Shown piece after piece: positions 43,230 through 52,249 of a stretch of 64,000 nucleotides of DNA. The stretch comes from Acuticoccus kalidii. Lineage in GTDB: Bacteria > Pseudomonadota > Alphaproteobacteria > Rhizobiales > Amorphaceae. Made by a program: the position numbers and the translations under genes. How positions within the stretch are numbered: the stretch's first letter is position 1; each line of letters starts with the position of its first letter. The stretch is taken from positions 372,001 through 436,000 of the forward strand of contig NZ_JAKGCS010000036.1 of NCBI RefSeq assembly GCF_021556395.1, written 5' to 3'. The notes under the pieces are model-generated. The model was not told the DNA's origin. It saw only the letters and a program-made list of their open reading frames with translations, and did not search any database.

Positions 43230-44459
43230 ATGACGATCGGCGCCGCGGCGGAACCGGGCGAAGCGGACCCGCACTGGACGCGCCGTCACGTCATCATCTC
43301 CGCGCTCGGCATCACGCAAATCCTCGCCTGGGGCTCGTCTTATTATCTCCTCGCGGTGCTCGCCGCGCCGATCAGCCGGGCGACCGGGTGGAGCAGCGGT
43401 TTCGTGGTCGCCGGCTTCTCGGTCGGTCTCCTGGTCTCGGGCCTGATCTCGGTGCGCGTCGGCCGGTTGATCGACGATCATGGCGGCCGGCCCGTCCTCG
43501 CAGGTAGCGCGGTCTGTCTCGCAGCCGGTCTCGCGCTGCTCGCGGCCGCGCCCAATCTCGTGGTCTATCTGTGCGCCTGGCTCGTCATCGGGGCGGGCAT
43601 GGGGACGGGCCTTTACGACGCCGCTTTCTCCACCCTCGGCCGGCTCTACGGCGCGCGCGGCCGCAGCGCGATCACCATGCTGACCCTCTGGGGCGGCTTT
43701 GCGAGCACCGTGTGCTGGCCGGTGACAGCCGCTCTCGTCGAGGCGGTCGGATGGCGCGGCACGTGTCTTGTCTTTGCCGGGATCCAGCTCGGGATCGCCT
43801 TGCCGATCCACTGGCTGGTGCTGCCGGCCGAGACCCCGCGCCGCGCCCGCGCCAAGCCGGCGGACGACGCGTCACCGCCGCGGCCCGCGCCCGACGGCGC
43901 ACGGCTGAGGCGGTTGCTCCTTCTCGGCGCGATCGTCACGACGGCGGGGGTGATCTCGGCCACATGGTCGGTGCACCTCATCACGATCCTGCAATCGCAG
44001 GGGCTGACGCTCGCCGCCGCGGTCGGGCTCGGCGCCCTCGTGGGGCCGGCCCAGGTCGGCGCCCGCATCGTCGAGATGCTGGGTGGCGGGCGGCATCATC
44101 CGATCTGGACGCTCGCCGCGGCGACGCTCCTCATCGGCGCGGGCCTCGCCCTCCTCGCGGCGGGCTTTGCGATCCCGGCGATCGCGCTCCTCGCTTATGG
44201 GGCCGGCAACGGGATCTTCTCGATCGCCCGCGGAACGCTGCCGCTCGCCCTTTTCGGCCCGGCGGGCTATGCGCGGCTGATGGGGCGGATCGCGATGCCG
44301 AGCCTCATCGCGCAGGCGCTCGCGCCGTCGCTCGCCGCGCTCCTCATGGTCCGCTTCGGTGCCCATGCGACGCTCGTGACGCTCACGGCCCTCGCGTGCG
44401 CCAATGTCGCCGCCGTCGCGCTGTTGTGGCTCTCCGCGCGCCGATCGCTCCGCGCCTAA
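43230..44459 (+). CDS. MFS transporter
   Basis: This 409-residue membrane protein has twelve predicted helices in two sets of six, with the loop 2-3 motif GRLIDDHGGRPVL and a charged central loop (LPAETPRRARAKPADDASPP). It follows the ArsR gene in the same direction, so it is probably the exporter under its control; whether the ligand is an arsenical or an organic compound is not shown. The ATG at 43230 is preceded by a coding-like but non-conserved extension. Its end overlaps by four bases the end of the convergent dehydrogenase. Confidence 0.88.
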   Translation: MTIGAAAEPGEADPHWTRRHVIISALGITQILAWGSSYYLLAVLAAPISRATGWSSGFVVAGFSVGLLVSGLISVRVGRLIDDHGGRPVLAGSAVCLAAGLALLAAAPNLVVYLCAWLVIGAGMGTGLYDAAFSTLGRLYGARGRSAITMLTLWGGFASTVCWPVTAALVEAVGWRGTCLVFAGIQLGIALPIHWLVLPAETPRRARAKPADDASPPRPAPDGARLRRLLLLGAIVTTAGVISATWSVHLITILQSQGLTLAAAVGLGALVGPAQVGARIVEMLGGGRHHPIWTLAAATLLIGAGLALLAAGFAIPAIALLAYGAGNGIFSIARGTLPLALFGPAGYARLMGRIAMPSLIAQALAPSLAALLMVRFGAHATLVTLTALACANVAAVALLWLSARRSLRA

Positions 44460-45514
44460 CCCTTGCAGGCCGCGACCAGAGCCTCCGTGTCGTCGAGAAG
44501 GTCGCCGATCTCGGGAAGGAGGTCGTTCTCCGCCTCGAAATCGCGGCCGGTGAAGGCCGACATCAGCGCGAGCCCGCCTTCGTGGAGCGGCAGCGGCACC
44601 GATTTCGCGCGGGCGGTCAGGATCAGCGGCCAGATCCCGAACGGGACATCCTCGGCGATATAGCGCGTGTCGAGCGAGGTCGGGCCGCGCGGGCCCTCTT
44701 TCATCCGGTGGACCGTTGCCGCCATCTCCGCGAGGGGGGCGGCGGCGATCGGGAAGGTGTGCACGTAGTGCTCCTCCACCGTCTTCACCCCGTAGCCATA
44801 GGAGCGGGCGAGCGCGAGGCGCTCGGCGTCGAGGCCGAGGATCAGGCGCGCGACGGCGGGGGTGATGCCGTCATAATTGTCCCAGGCCTCGCCCTTCTCG
44901 ATCCGGGTGAGGTTGCCGAGCGCGTTCGCGAGGTGGATCGGCGGATTGAGGTTCGAGAAGGAGAGGGCGAGGAGATCTTCCACGGGATGGAAGCGGTCGC
45001 CGAACAGGATGCGCTGGAGCTCGCGCACATGGCCGGAGGGGTCGGCGAGCACGGCGACGTCGATCCGGCTTCTGAGGTCGTCGACCTGGACGCGGTCCGG
45101 GGCGAGGCGGCGGCCGGTCGCAAGCGTCGTCGACCAGGCGGCGATCGGCGCTTCGACCCCGCGCGCGGCGAGACGACGGGCGAGCACCAGCGCGGCGAAC
45201 GAGGCGTGGCTCGATATCACCACCGCCTGGCCGCTCTCGATATGCGGGGCGGCGCGATCGATCATGCGGCGCATGCCGTTGGTGGGCAGCGCGAAGATCA
45301 CGAGATCGGCCCCGGTGACGGCGCCTTTCATATCCGCCCACTCGGGGCGCCAGGTGCCGGAGACGGCGCCGACCGAGTTGAGCGGCCGGCCCTCCTTCAG
45401 GAAGGCGAGGCTCGCGCCGGAGGGGGAATGGAGAATGGCCTTGTGCCCGAGGCTTTCGAGCACTGAGGCGAGACCGAGGCCCATGGCCCCGGCCCCGACG
45501 ATCGCAACACGCAT
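44456..45514 (-). CDS. NAD/NADP octopine/nopaline dehydrogenase family protein
   Basis: This 352-residue dehydrogenase has an N-terminal Rossmann fold (VAIVGAGAMGLGLASVLESLGH) resembling ketopantoate reductase and a C-terminal helical domain with DTRYIAEDVPFGIWPLILTAR, the mark of the opine-dehydrogenase family. Such enzymes join or split an amino acid and a keto acid through a secondary amine. It begins directly after the TRAP large-permease stop and so completes a minus-strand dctP-dctQ-dctM-odh unit, which suggests import and oxidation of an opine-like compound. Confidence 0.88.
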   Translation of the reverse strand: MRVAIVGAGAMGLGLASVLESLGHKAILHSPSGASLAFLKEGRPLNSVGAVSGTWRPEWADMKGAVTGADLVIFALPTNGMRRMIDRAAPHIESGQAVVISSHASFAALVLARRLAARGVEAPIAAWSTTLATGRRLAPDRVQVDDLRSRIDVAVLADPSGHVRELQRILFGDRFHPVEDLLALSFSNLNPPIHLANALGNLTRIEKGEAWDNYDGITPAVARLILGLDAERLALARSYGYGVKTVEEHYVHTFPIAAAPLAEMAATVHRMKEGPRGPTSLDTRYIAEDVPFGIWPLILTARAKSVPLPLHEGGLALMSAFTGRDFEAENDLLPEIGDLLDDTEALVAACKG

Positions 45515-46816
45515 TTAGGATCCGCCGGCAAACACGTTGGGCACGAATGTCTTCGCGAGGAAGAGATAGGGGCCTGGGATGAAGATGACCGTCAAAATCA
45601 CGAGGATCGTGAGGGCGACGATCGGCAGGATGGCGAGGAAGGCGCGCGGCATCGACACCTCGCCGATCTGCGCGGCGATGAGAAGGCAGATGCCGTAAGG
45701 CGGCGTCACGAGCCCCAGCGCCAGCGAGAGACAGACGACGAGCGCCATGTGAACCTGGTTGATCCCCGCTGCGGCGGTGATCTCCTGGATGATCGGCATG
45801 AAGATGATGATCGCGGTGATGGGGCTCAGCACCGTTCCGACGATCAGCATGAAGACCATCATCAGGAGCATGATGATGGTCGGCGAATCGGCGAAGTCGA
45901 TGATCAGGCTCGCGACGAGCCGCGCGACGCCGAGATAGGAGATCAGCCAGCCCATGATGCCCGCCGCCGCCACCGCGAAGAGCGGCAGCGAGTAGGACAC
46001 GACCGTCTCCCGCATCATCTGCGGATAGGCCCTGAGGGGCACGGTCCGATAGATCACCGTCGCGAGGACGAGACCGAGCACAACGGCGATGGCCGCCGCC
46101 TCGGTCGCGGTGAACACGCCGCCGGTGATGCCGCCCAGAATGATCAGCGGGAGAAGCAAAGGCGGCGCGGCGGAGACGAACGCGCGCCGCGCCTCGGCGC
46201 AGGTCTTGCGCTCCAGATCCTCGACGCTGAAGGAGCGGCTCACGGTGTAGGTGTAACCCATCTGGATCGCGCCGATCAGCAGGCCGGGCAGGATCCCCGA
46301 CAGGAAGAGCGCCGCGATCGAGACGTTTCCGAACGCGCCATAGATCACCATCATGATGCTCGGCGGAATGATCACGCCCAGTGTCGAAGAGGCGGCCGTC
46401 AGCGCGACGGAGAAGGGCGCGGGATAGCCCGCCTGCTTCATCGCCGGAATGAGGATGCCGCCGACGCTCGCCGTATCGGCCGCCGCCGAGCCCGACAGGC
46501 TCGCGAACATCATCGAGACGACGACATTGATGTGCCCGAGCCCGCCTTTGACATGGCCGACGAGCGCATCGGCGAAGGCGAGGAGACGGGTCGTGATGCC
46601 GCTATCGTTCATCAGCCGGCCGAGAAACAGGAAGAAGGGCACGGCGAGCAGCGCGAACGAATTGATGTTCGACTGCATCTGATTGACCACCGAGACGAGC
46701 GGCAACCCCAGCATCAGGACGGTCAGGACCGACGACAGGCCGAGCGCGAACGCGATCGGCACGCGCAGCGTCACGAGCAGCAGGAACGAGACGAGAAGGA
46801 AGATGACGGGGGTCAC
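45515..46816 (-). CDS. TRAP transporter large permease, DctM family
   Basis: This 433-residue transport subunit has the DctM motifs LSGSAAADTASVGGILIPAM, VIIPPSIMMVIYGAFG and LALGLVTPPYGICL. It overlaps the small permease gene by four bases and abuts the opine-dehydrogenase-like gene. This is the third TRAP large permease of the window and is distinct in sequence from the other two. Confidence 0.94.
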   Translation of the reverse strand: MTPVIFLLVSFLLLVTLRVPIAFALGLSSVLTVLMLGLPLVSVVNQMQSNINSFALLAVPFFLFLGRLMNDSGITTRLLAFADALVGHVKGGLGHINVVVSMMFASLSGSAAADTASVGGILIPAMKQAGYPAPFSVALTAASSTLGVIIPPSIMMVIYGAFGNVSIAALFLSGILPGLLIGAIQMGYTYTVSRSFSVEDLERKTCAEARRAFVSAAPPLLLPLIILGGITGGVFTATEAAAIAVVLGLVLATVIYRTVPLRAYPQMMRETVVSYSLPLFAVAAAGIMGWLISYLGVARLVASLIIDFADSPTIIMLLMMVFMLIVGTVLSPITAIIIFMPIIQEITAAAGINQVHMALVVCLSLALGLVTPPYGICLLIAAQIGEVSMPRAFLAILPIVALTILVILTVIFIPGPYLFLAKTFVPNVFAGGS

Positions 46817-47322
46817 AGATCGCCCTCATCGAAATGGGGTGCGGGCGCGGTGCCGGAGCGGAAGGCGCGAACGTCCTCCAGGAAGACCTCCACCGTGAAC
46901 AGCGCCATCGCGACGCCGGCGACGGGGAAGGAGAGGAAGAGATAATAAAGCGGCATCCGCAGCGAGATCGAATAACGCCGCCATCCCATCTCCGCGAGGC
47001 CGTAGCCGGGGACGATCATCACATAAATGAGGACGAGGCAGGCGAGCCCGGCAAAGAGCTGAAGCCCGCGATTGGCCCGCACGAACGACGCCGGCAGCAC
47101 TTCGACGACATAATGAAGGCGTTTGCGCACGGCGACCGCCGCGCCGAGAAGCACGGTCCACACGAAGCACAACAGGGCGACTTCGTCGGTCCAGAGCAGG
47201 GAAATCTGGAGGTAGTTGCGCGCCACGACCTGGAGAAACACGATCGCGATGAAGAGGACGAAGAGGAGAGCCGCGATATTGAGGAGCACCGCCTCGATCG
47301 CATCGTTCACGCGTTTGAGCAT
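46813..47322 (-). CDS. TRAP transporter small permease, DctQ family
   Basis: This 169-residue protein has four membrane helices and the DctQ segment LLWTDEVALLCFVWTVLLGAAVAVRKRLHYVVEVLP. It stands 71 bases after the DctP gene and overlaps dctM by four bases. Confidence 0.91.
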   Translation of the reverse strand: MLKRVNDAIEAVLLNIAALLFVLFIAIVFLQVVARNYLQISLLWTDEVALLCFVWTVLLGAAVAVRKRLHYVVEVLPASFVRANRGLQLFAGLACLVLIYVMIVPGYGLAEMGWRRYSISLRMPLYYLFLSFPVAGVAMALFTVEVFLEDVRAFRSGTAPAPHFDEGDL

Positions 47323-47393
47323 TCTGTGAGGCCTCGGCGAAGCGGGGAAGCGCGCGGGCGGAGGACGGGCCGCACGGGGCGGCCCGGCCTTGG

Positions 47394-48377
47394 TCAGTCG
47401 TTGTAGGACTGGAGGATCTTCAAAAGGTCGAGCGCGTCGAGCTCGCTCGCGATCTCCTCATGGAGCGGGACGACCATTTCCATGAAGGCGGTCTTGTCGA
47501 CATCGGTCACGGTGACGCCGTGCTCCTTCTGGAGCGTGTCGAGGAGGGTCGCGTCGTACTCCTCGCCTTTCGCGGTGCCGAGCGCGGCGGCGTTCGCGAC
47601 CGCCTCGAGGAAGATCGCCTGATCCTCCTCCGACAGGCGGTTGAAGGACGGCTCGGCCATCGTGATGTGGCTCATCATGAACTGATGCTGGGTCTGCGCG
47701 TGATAGGGCGCGACCTCGTAGAGCTTGGAGCCATAATAGGCGGCGATCGAGCTCTCGAAGGCGTCGACGACGCCGGTCTGAACGCCAGTATAAAGCTCGG
47801 TCCAGGGCAGCGACGTCGTCAGCGCGCCGAAGGTCTGCCACATGCGCGCGTCCATCTGCGAGCCCGGCACGCGCATCTTCATGCCCTTGATGTCGCCCGG
47901 CTCGTGCACCTCGCGCACATTGTCGGAGAAGTTGCGGATGCCGCCGCCGGTGAGGGCGAGGAGCTTCAGGCCGAGGCCGGCCTCGTCATAGACGTCCTGG
48001 AAATAAGCGAGCACCTCGCCGTCGGATGCGGTCGCCTTCTCGAAGGAGTCCATGCCGCCGAACAGATAATTGAGGCTGAAGATCTCGAACTTCTTGAAGA
48101 AGGGGGAGGCGTTCTGCGTACCGCCGATGATGAGATCGATCGTGCCGAGACGCATCTCGTCGAGCACGGTCTGGTCGTTGCCGAGCGAGCCGCCCATGAA
48201 GATCTCGATCGTGACGCGCCCGTCGGTCTTCTCCTCGACCTCCGCCTTCAACGCCTCCGCGGCGTCGATCCAGGGATGGGGCGGATTGACCATCGTCGCG
48301 AGTTTGAAATTCTGGGCCGAAGCCGCGCTCGCGGTGAAGGCGAGGGCGGCGCCCGCAAGGGCTGCGATCAGTTTCAT
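47394..48377 (-). CDS. TRAP transporter substrate-binding protein, DctP family
   Basis: This 327-residue periplasmic receptor has a signal peptide ending AASAQNF and the DctP core IKGMKMRVPGSQMDARMWQTFGALTTSLPWTELYTGVQTGVVDAFE with the ligand arginine in MKMRVPG. It opens the third TRAP unit. A 215-base gap separates it from the upstream FAH-family gene on the same strand, so both may share a promoter or have separate ones. Confidence 0.93.
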   Translation of the reverse strand: MKLIAALAGAALAFTASAASAQNFKLATMVNPPHPWIDAAEALKAEVEEKTDGRVTIEIFMGGSLGNDQTVLDEMRLGTIDLIIGGTQNASPFFKKFEIFSLNYLFGGMDSFEKATASDGEVLAYFQDVYDEAGLGLKLLALTGGGIRNFSDNVREVHEPGDIKGMKMRVPGSQMDARMWQTFGALTTSLPWTELYTGVQTGVVDAFESSIAAYYGSKLYEVAPYHAQTQHQFMMSHITMAEPSFNRLSEEDQAIFLEAVANAAALGTAKGEEYDATLLDTLQKEHGVTVTDVDKTAFMEMVVPLHEEIASELDALDLLKILQSYND

Positions 48378-48592
48378 GGCGATCCTCCTGATAACGGGGT
48401 CGTTGCCGTGCTGTGACGCATCAGCATAGGCATGGCCGATGCCAAAGTCGTGTCTTGGATGTGACGATCGGGCGCAAACGCCTGCGCGCGCTCACGGAGC
48501 AGCGTGGCGCGGGCCTTTTCGTCCGGGGCGAATGGGGGTGGCGGCGATGGTGCGGGCGGCCCGGTGATCGCGGGGCGCCCGCCGATCGCGGT

Positions 48593-49294
48593 TCAGTCGA
48601 TCGGGTCGCCGATGCTGACTTCGAGCGGAGAGAGGCCGCCCATCGTGCCGACGAGCTTGTCGCCCGGCACCACCGGACCGACGCCGTGCGGCGTGCCGGT
48701 GAGGATGATGTCGCCGGGGGCGAGTTCGTAGAAGGTCGACAGGCGGTTCACGATCTCCGGCAGCTTCCAGATGAGGAGGCTGACGTCCGATTCCTGCTTC
48801 GTCTCGCCGTTGACCGTCAGCTTGATCGGCCCGTCGGTGATCGTTCCCGTTTCGCTCGCGGGGGTGATGGCGCCGACCGGGCAGGAATGGTCGAAGGATT
48901 TGGCGACCTCCCACGGTCCACCCTGCAAATCGCGCCGCGTCATGTCGAGGCCGACGGCATAGCCGAACACGTGGTCGGCCCACTTGTCTTCCGGGATGTG
49001 GCGTCCGCCCTTGCCGATCGCGAGGACGAGCTCCACCTCGTAATGAAGGTTCTTCGTCACCGTCGGGTAGGGCATGACCGCGCCGGAGGCGACCACGGCA
49101 TCGGCCGGCTTCTGGAAGAAGAGCGGCGGATCGCGATCGGCGCTGCCGCCCATCTCCTCGACATGGGCGACGTAATTGCGGCCCACGCAATAGATGCGGC
49201 GCACGGGGAACCGCTTGGACGTTCCGGTGATCGCGATACTCGGCTGCGGCGGCGGCGCGAGCGCGAAATCCTGCATTGCAGACGTATCCGCCAT
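48593..49294 (-). CDS. Fumarylacetoacetate hydrolase family protein
   Basis: This 233-residue protein is a short-form FAH enzyme that cleaves or decarboxylates beta-diketo acids or acylpyruvates. The active-site pattern is present: VGRNYVAHVEEM, the metal glutamates in NLHYEVELVLAIGKGG, GYAVGLDMTRRDLQ and TGTPHGVGPVVPGD. It is the first gene of the minus strand leftward from the divergent promoter at 49.3-49.5 kb and may be part of the catabolic route of the TRAP/opine unit. Confidence 0.9.
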   Translation of the reverse strand: MADTSAMQDFALAPPPQPSIAITGTSKRFPVRRIYCVGRNYVAHVEEMGGSADRDPPLFFQKPADAVVASGAVMPYPTVTKNLHYEVELVLAIGKGGRHIPEDKWADHVFGYAVGLDMTRRDLQGGPWEVAKSFDHSCPVGAITPASETGTITDGPIKLTVNGETKQESDVSLLIWKLPEIVNRLSTFYELAPGDIILTGTPHGVGPVVPGDKLVGTMGGLSPLEVSIGDPID

Positions 49295-49530
49295 GGTTTC
49301 CTTCCCCTTTATTTAACCGGGCGCGTGGTTCGCGCCTCGTCCTTGCCTTGAGGCATAACGTATATTTTGCGCCATTTCATCCAGGAAAATCTATTTTTGG
49401 CTTGAGATCCGCCTTTGACAGTTTTTTGGCGCCATGTATCGTGTCCGGTGCGCGTCTCGTGCACCGTGTTGTTTCGGGCGTGACACAACAAAAGCGGCAA
49501 GAAAGCTGCATCATAGGGAGGACGGGTCTG
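49295..49530. promoter_or_regulatory. Divergent promoter region between FAH and ABC-importer genes
   Basis: This 236-base region separates divergent genes and is AT-rich at 49360-49430. It holds two dyads: GGTGC and GCACC at 49447-49465, and TGTTGT and ACAACA at 49467-49490 with a 12-base spacer. A repeated TTTTGCGCCAT-like element occurs near 49365 and 49424. These may be operators for the GntR-type regulator encoded at 52250, but nothing in sequence proves that. No small gene is supported here. Confidence 0.45.
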
Positions 49531-50544
49531 ATGTTGTCAGGCTATAGGACGGCATTGTTTGCCGGTGCGGCGCTCGCCGTCGCGACGTCTTGGGGTGCGA
49601 TGGCGCAGACGACACCGATCACGGTGGTCGTGCCGAACCCCTCGGCGATCAACAATTTCCCGCTTTTCGTGGCCATCGGTGAAGGCTACTTCGCCGACGA
49701 AGGGCTCGAAATCACCGTCGAGGCGGTCAACGGCTCAGCCTCGGTGCTCCAGACGATGGCGGCCGGCCAGGCGCAGATCGGCAATCCGGGCCCCGGACCG
49801 CTCCTCAACGCCCGCGCGCGCGGCGAGGATGTCGTCTTCATCTACAACCAGTTTCCGAAGTCGATCTTCGGCCTCGTGGTGAACGAGAAGGCCGATGTCG
49901 ACGACATCGCCGACCTCAAGGGCACGGTCGTCGGCGTCGGCACGGCGGACGGGGCCGAAGTGGCCTTCGCGCGCGGCATCCTCGCGGGTGCCGGGCTCGA
50001 AGAGGGCACCGACTACGAATTCCTGCCGATCGGTGACGGCGGCACCGCGGCGGCCGCCTTCCTGCGCGACGAGGTGACGGCCTATTCCGCCGCCGTCAGC
50101 GACGCGGCGATCATCCGGTCGCGCGGCATCGGTCTCGATGAGATCACGCCGGAAGAGTATCTCAGCTATTTCGGCAATGGCTGGGCGACCACGCGCGACT
50201 TTCTCGAGTCGAATCCGGAGGTGATCGAGGGCTTCGGGCGCGCGCTCGTGCGCGGCACGCGGTTCGGCCTCGACGAGGCGAACACCGAGAAGGTGCTCGA
50301 GCACACGACCGCGGGCAACCCGCAAGAGGGTGAGGATCGCGAGTTCGCCGCCTCTCTCCTCACCGCGATCCGCGACCGGGTCACGCCGCTCGACGTCTCC
50401 AACGGCTACGGCTATCAGCCGCCCGAGGCCTGGGAGCAGTGGCACCAGAGCCAGCTCGACACCGGCGGCCTCTCCGCCCCGCTCGACGATCTCGAAGCCG
50501 CTTACACCAACGAGTTCGTAAAGACCTGGAACGAAGGTCAGTGA
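49531..50544 (+). CDS. ABC transporter substrate-binding protein, NMT1/SsuA type
   Basis: This 337-residue receptor has a signal peptide ending GAMAQTT and the NMT1/THI5-like pattern: NFPLFVAIGEGYFADEGLEITVEAVNGSASVLQTMAAGQAQIGNPG. Such receptors bind sulfonates, nitrate, taurine, pyrimidine precursors or aromatic acids. The ATG at 49531 has AGGGAGG upstream; a longer frame from 49276 is not conserved. Its stop overlaps the ATPase start (GTGA). Confidence 0.9.
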   Translation: MLSGYRTALFAGAALAVATSWGAMAQTTPITVVVPNPSAINNFPLFVAIGEGYFADEGLEITVEAVNGSASVLQTMAAGQAQIGNPGPGPLLNARARGEDVVFIYNQFPKSIFGLVVNEKADVDDIADLKGTVVGVGTADGAEVAFARGILAGAGLEEGTDYEFLPIGDGGTAAAAFLRDEVTAYSAAVSDAAIIRSRGIGLDEITPEEYLSYFGNGWATTRDFLESNPEVIEGFGRALVRGTRFGLDEANTEKVLEHTTAGNPQEGEDREFAASLLTAIRDRVTPLDVSNGYGYQPPEAWEQWHQSQLDTGGLSAPLDDLEAAYTNEFVKTWNEGQ

Positions 50545-51353
50545 CCACGAACCTCGCCATGGTGGCCGAGGGCGAACCGGCCGGCGATCCTCGCCGGCCG
50601 GTCTACGAGCTCGTCGACGTCACCAAGAAATACGGCCACGTCGTCGCCCTCGAGCCGGTGAACGTCACCCTGCGCGAAGGCGACTTCGCGGCGGTCATCG
50701 GTCCCTCGGGTTGCGGCAAGAGTACGCTCCTCAAGATCATGGCCGGCCTCGTCCCACCCTCATCCGGCGCGGTCGTGCTCGAAGGCCAGCCGGTGAAGGG
50801 ACCGCGCCGCGAAATCGGCATGATGTTCCAGCAGGCGACGCTCTTTCCCTGGTGCACGACGCTCGAAAATATCGTGCTTCCGATCAGCATTCGCGACGGG
50901 CGTGCGGCGGCGAAGAAGGCCGAGAAGGACGCGCTCGAGCTCCTCGAGCTCGTCGGCCTCAAGGGGTTCGAGAAGGCCTATCCCGGCCAGCTCTCCGGCG
51001 GTATGGCGCAACGCGCGGCGATCTGCCGGATGCTGATCACCGAGCCCGACGTCCTCCTCCTCGATGAACCGTTCAGCGCGCTCGACGAGTTGGCCCGCGA
51101 TTTCATGAACCTGGAACTCCAGCGCATCACGTCGGCGCGCAACGCGACGGCCTTCCTCATCACCCACTCGATCCCCGAGGCGGTCTTCCTGTCGGACACC
51201 GTCTACGTGATGTCGGCCCGGCCCGGCCGGATCGTCGAGGCGGTGACGATCGACCTGCCGCGCCCGCGCACCATGGAGATGATGGTGGAGCCGGCCTTCG
51301 GCGCGTTCGTCAACCGGATCCGCTCGCTCCTCGACAAGGGAGGTTTCCTGTGA
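50541..51353 (+). CDS. ABC transporter ATP-binding protein, SsuB/TauB type
   Basis: This 270-residue ATPase has Walker A GPSGCGKST, Q-loop MMFQQATLFPW, signature LSGGMAQRAAI and Walker B VLLLDEPFSALDE. It starts at GTG 50541 overlapping the receptor stop and is coupled to the permease by another GTGA overlap. It energises import of the receptor ligand. Confidence 0.93.
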   Translation: MTTNLAMVAEGEPAGDPRRPVYELVDVTKKYGHVVALEPVNVTLREGDFAAVIGPSGCGKSTLLKIMAGLVPPSSGAVVLEGQPVKGPRREIGMMFQQATLFPWCTTLENIVLPISIRDGRAAAKKAEKDALELLELVGLKGFEKAYPGQLSGGMAQRAAICRMLITEPDVLLLDEPFSALDELARDFMNLELQRITSARNATAFLITHSIPEAVFLSDTVYVMSARPGRIVEAVTIDLPRPRTMEMMVEPAFGAFVNRIRSLLDKGGFL

Positions 51354-52228
51354 CCGACCAGACGCTTTCCGAGGCGCCCTCCGTCGCGCGCAAACGCTAC
51401 GAAGACACGGTCTGGACCGAGGAGGTCGCCTTCATCGACCGCATCCCGCGCGGGATCGCGATGGTCGGGCTCTTCGTCGGCTTCATCGTCCTGTGGCAGC
51501 TCGTCTATCTGTCCGGCCTCGTCTCCCCGCTCATTCTGCCCTCGCCGTTGGAGACCGGGGCGGACATCGTCTTCGTCGGCAAGAACCTCTTTTCCGGCGG
51601 CTACATGCTGACGGCCTTCTTCGTCACGACGCAGGAGGTGCTCGTCGGCTTCGTGATCGCGATGGCGATCGGCTTCTCGCTCGGCATTCTGGTCGGCGAG
51701 ACCTCATTCGGCGAACGGGCGGTGCTGCCTTATCTCGTCGCGATCGACACGATGCCGAAGGTCGCCTTCGCGCCGCTCTTCCTCGCCTGGCTCGGCTTCG
51801 GGATCTCCTCCAAGGTGGCGCTCGCCGCCTTCATCGCGACCTTCCCGATCGTCGTCTCGACAGCCGCCGGCCTCCATGCGGCGGACGACAACGCGCGGAT
51901 GCTCTTCAAGGCGATGGGGGCGACGCGCTGGCAGACCCTCTTCCGCATGAAGATTCCGACCGGACTGCCGCACATCTTCACCGGCCTCAAGATCGCCGCC
52001 GTCGGCGTCATGGCCGGCGCGATCACCGCCGAGTTCCTCGGCGGCGGCAAGGGGTTCGGCGAGCTGATCCGCGTCGCGGCCTCGCAGCTTCAGACCCCGC
52101 GCGTCTTCTCGCTGATCATCTATCTCAGCCTGCTCGGCTTCGTCCTCTTCTGGACGGTGGTTCTCGTGGAGCGTCGCCTCGTCTTCTGGCATCGCTCGAC
52201 GATCTCGGGGGTCGATGGTGGGCGCTGA
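51350..52228 (+). CDS. ABC transporter permease, SsuC/TauC type
   Basis: This 292-residue permease has about six helices and the EAA loop GLHAADDNARMLFKAMGATRWQTLFRMKIPTGLPHIFTGLKIA, typical of the sulfonate/nitrate/taurine class. The GTG start at 51350 overlaps the ATPase stop. The GntR-type regulator begins 22 bases downstream. Confidence 0.92.
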   Translation: MTDQTLSEAPSVARKRYEDTVWTEEVAFIDRIPRGIAMVGLFVGFIVLWQLVYLSGLVSPLILPSPLETGADIVFVGKNLFSGGYMLTAFFVTTQEVLVGFVIAMAIGFSLGILVGETSFGERAVLPYLVAIDTMPKVAFAPLFLAWLGFGISSKVALAAFIATFPIVVSTAAGLHAADDNARMLFKAMGATRWQTLFRMKIPTGLPHIFTGLKIAAVGVMAGAITAEFLGGGKGFGELIRVAASQLQTPRVFSLIIYLSLLGFVLFWTVVLVERRLVFWHRSTISGVDGGR

Positions 52229-52249
52229 AGCGGGAGCGTCCCGACCCCG

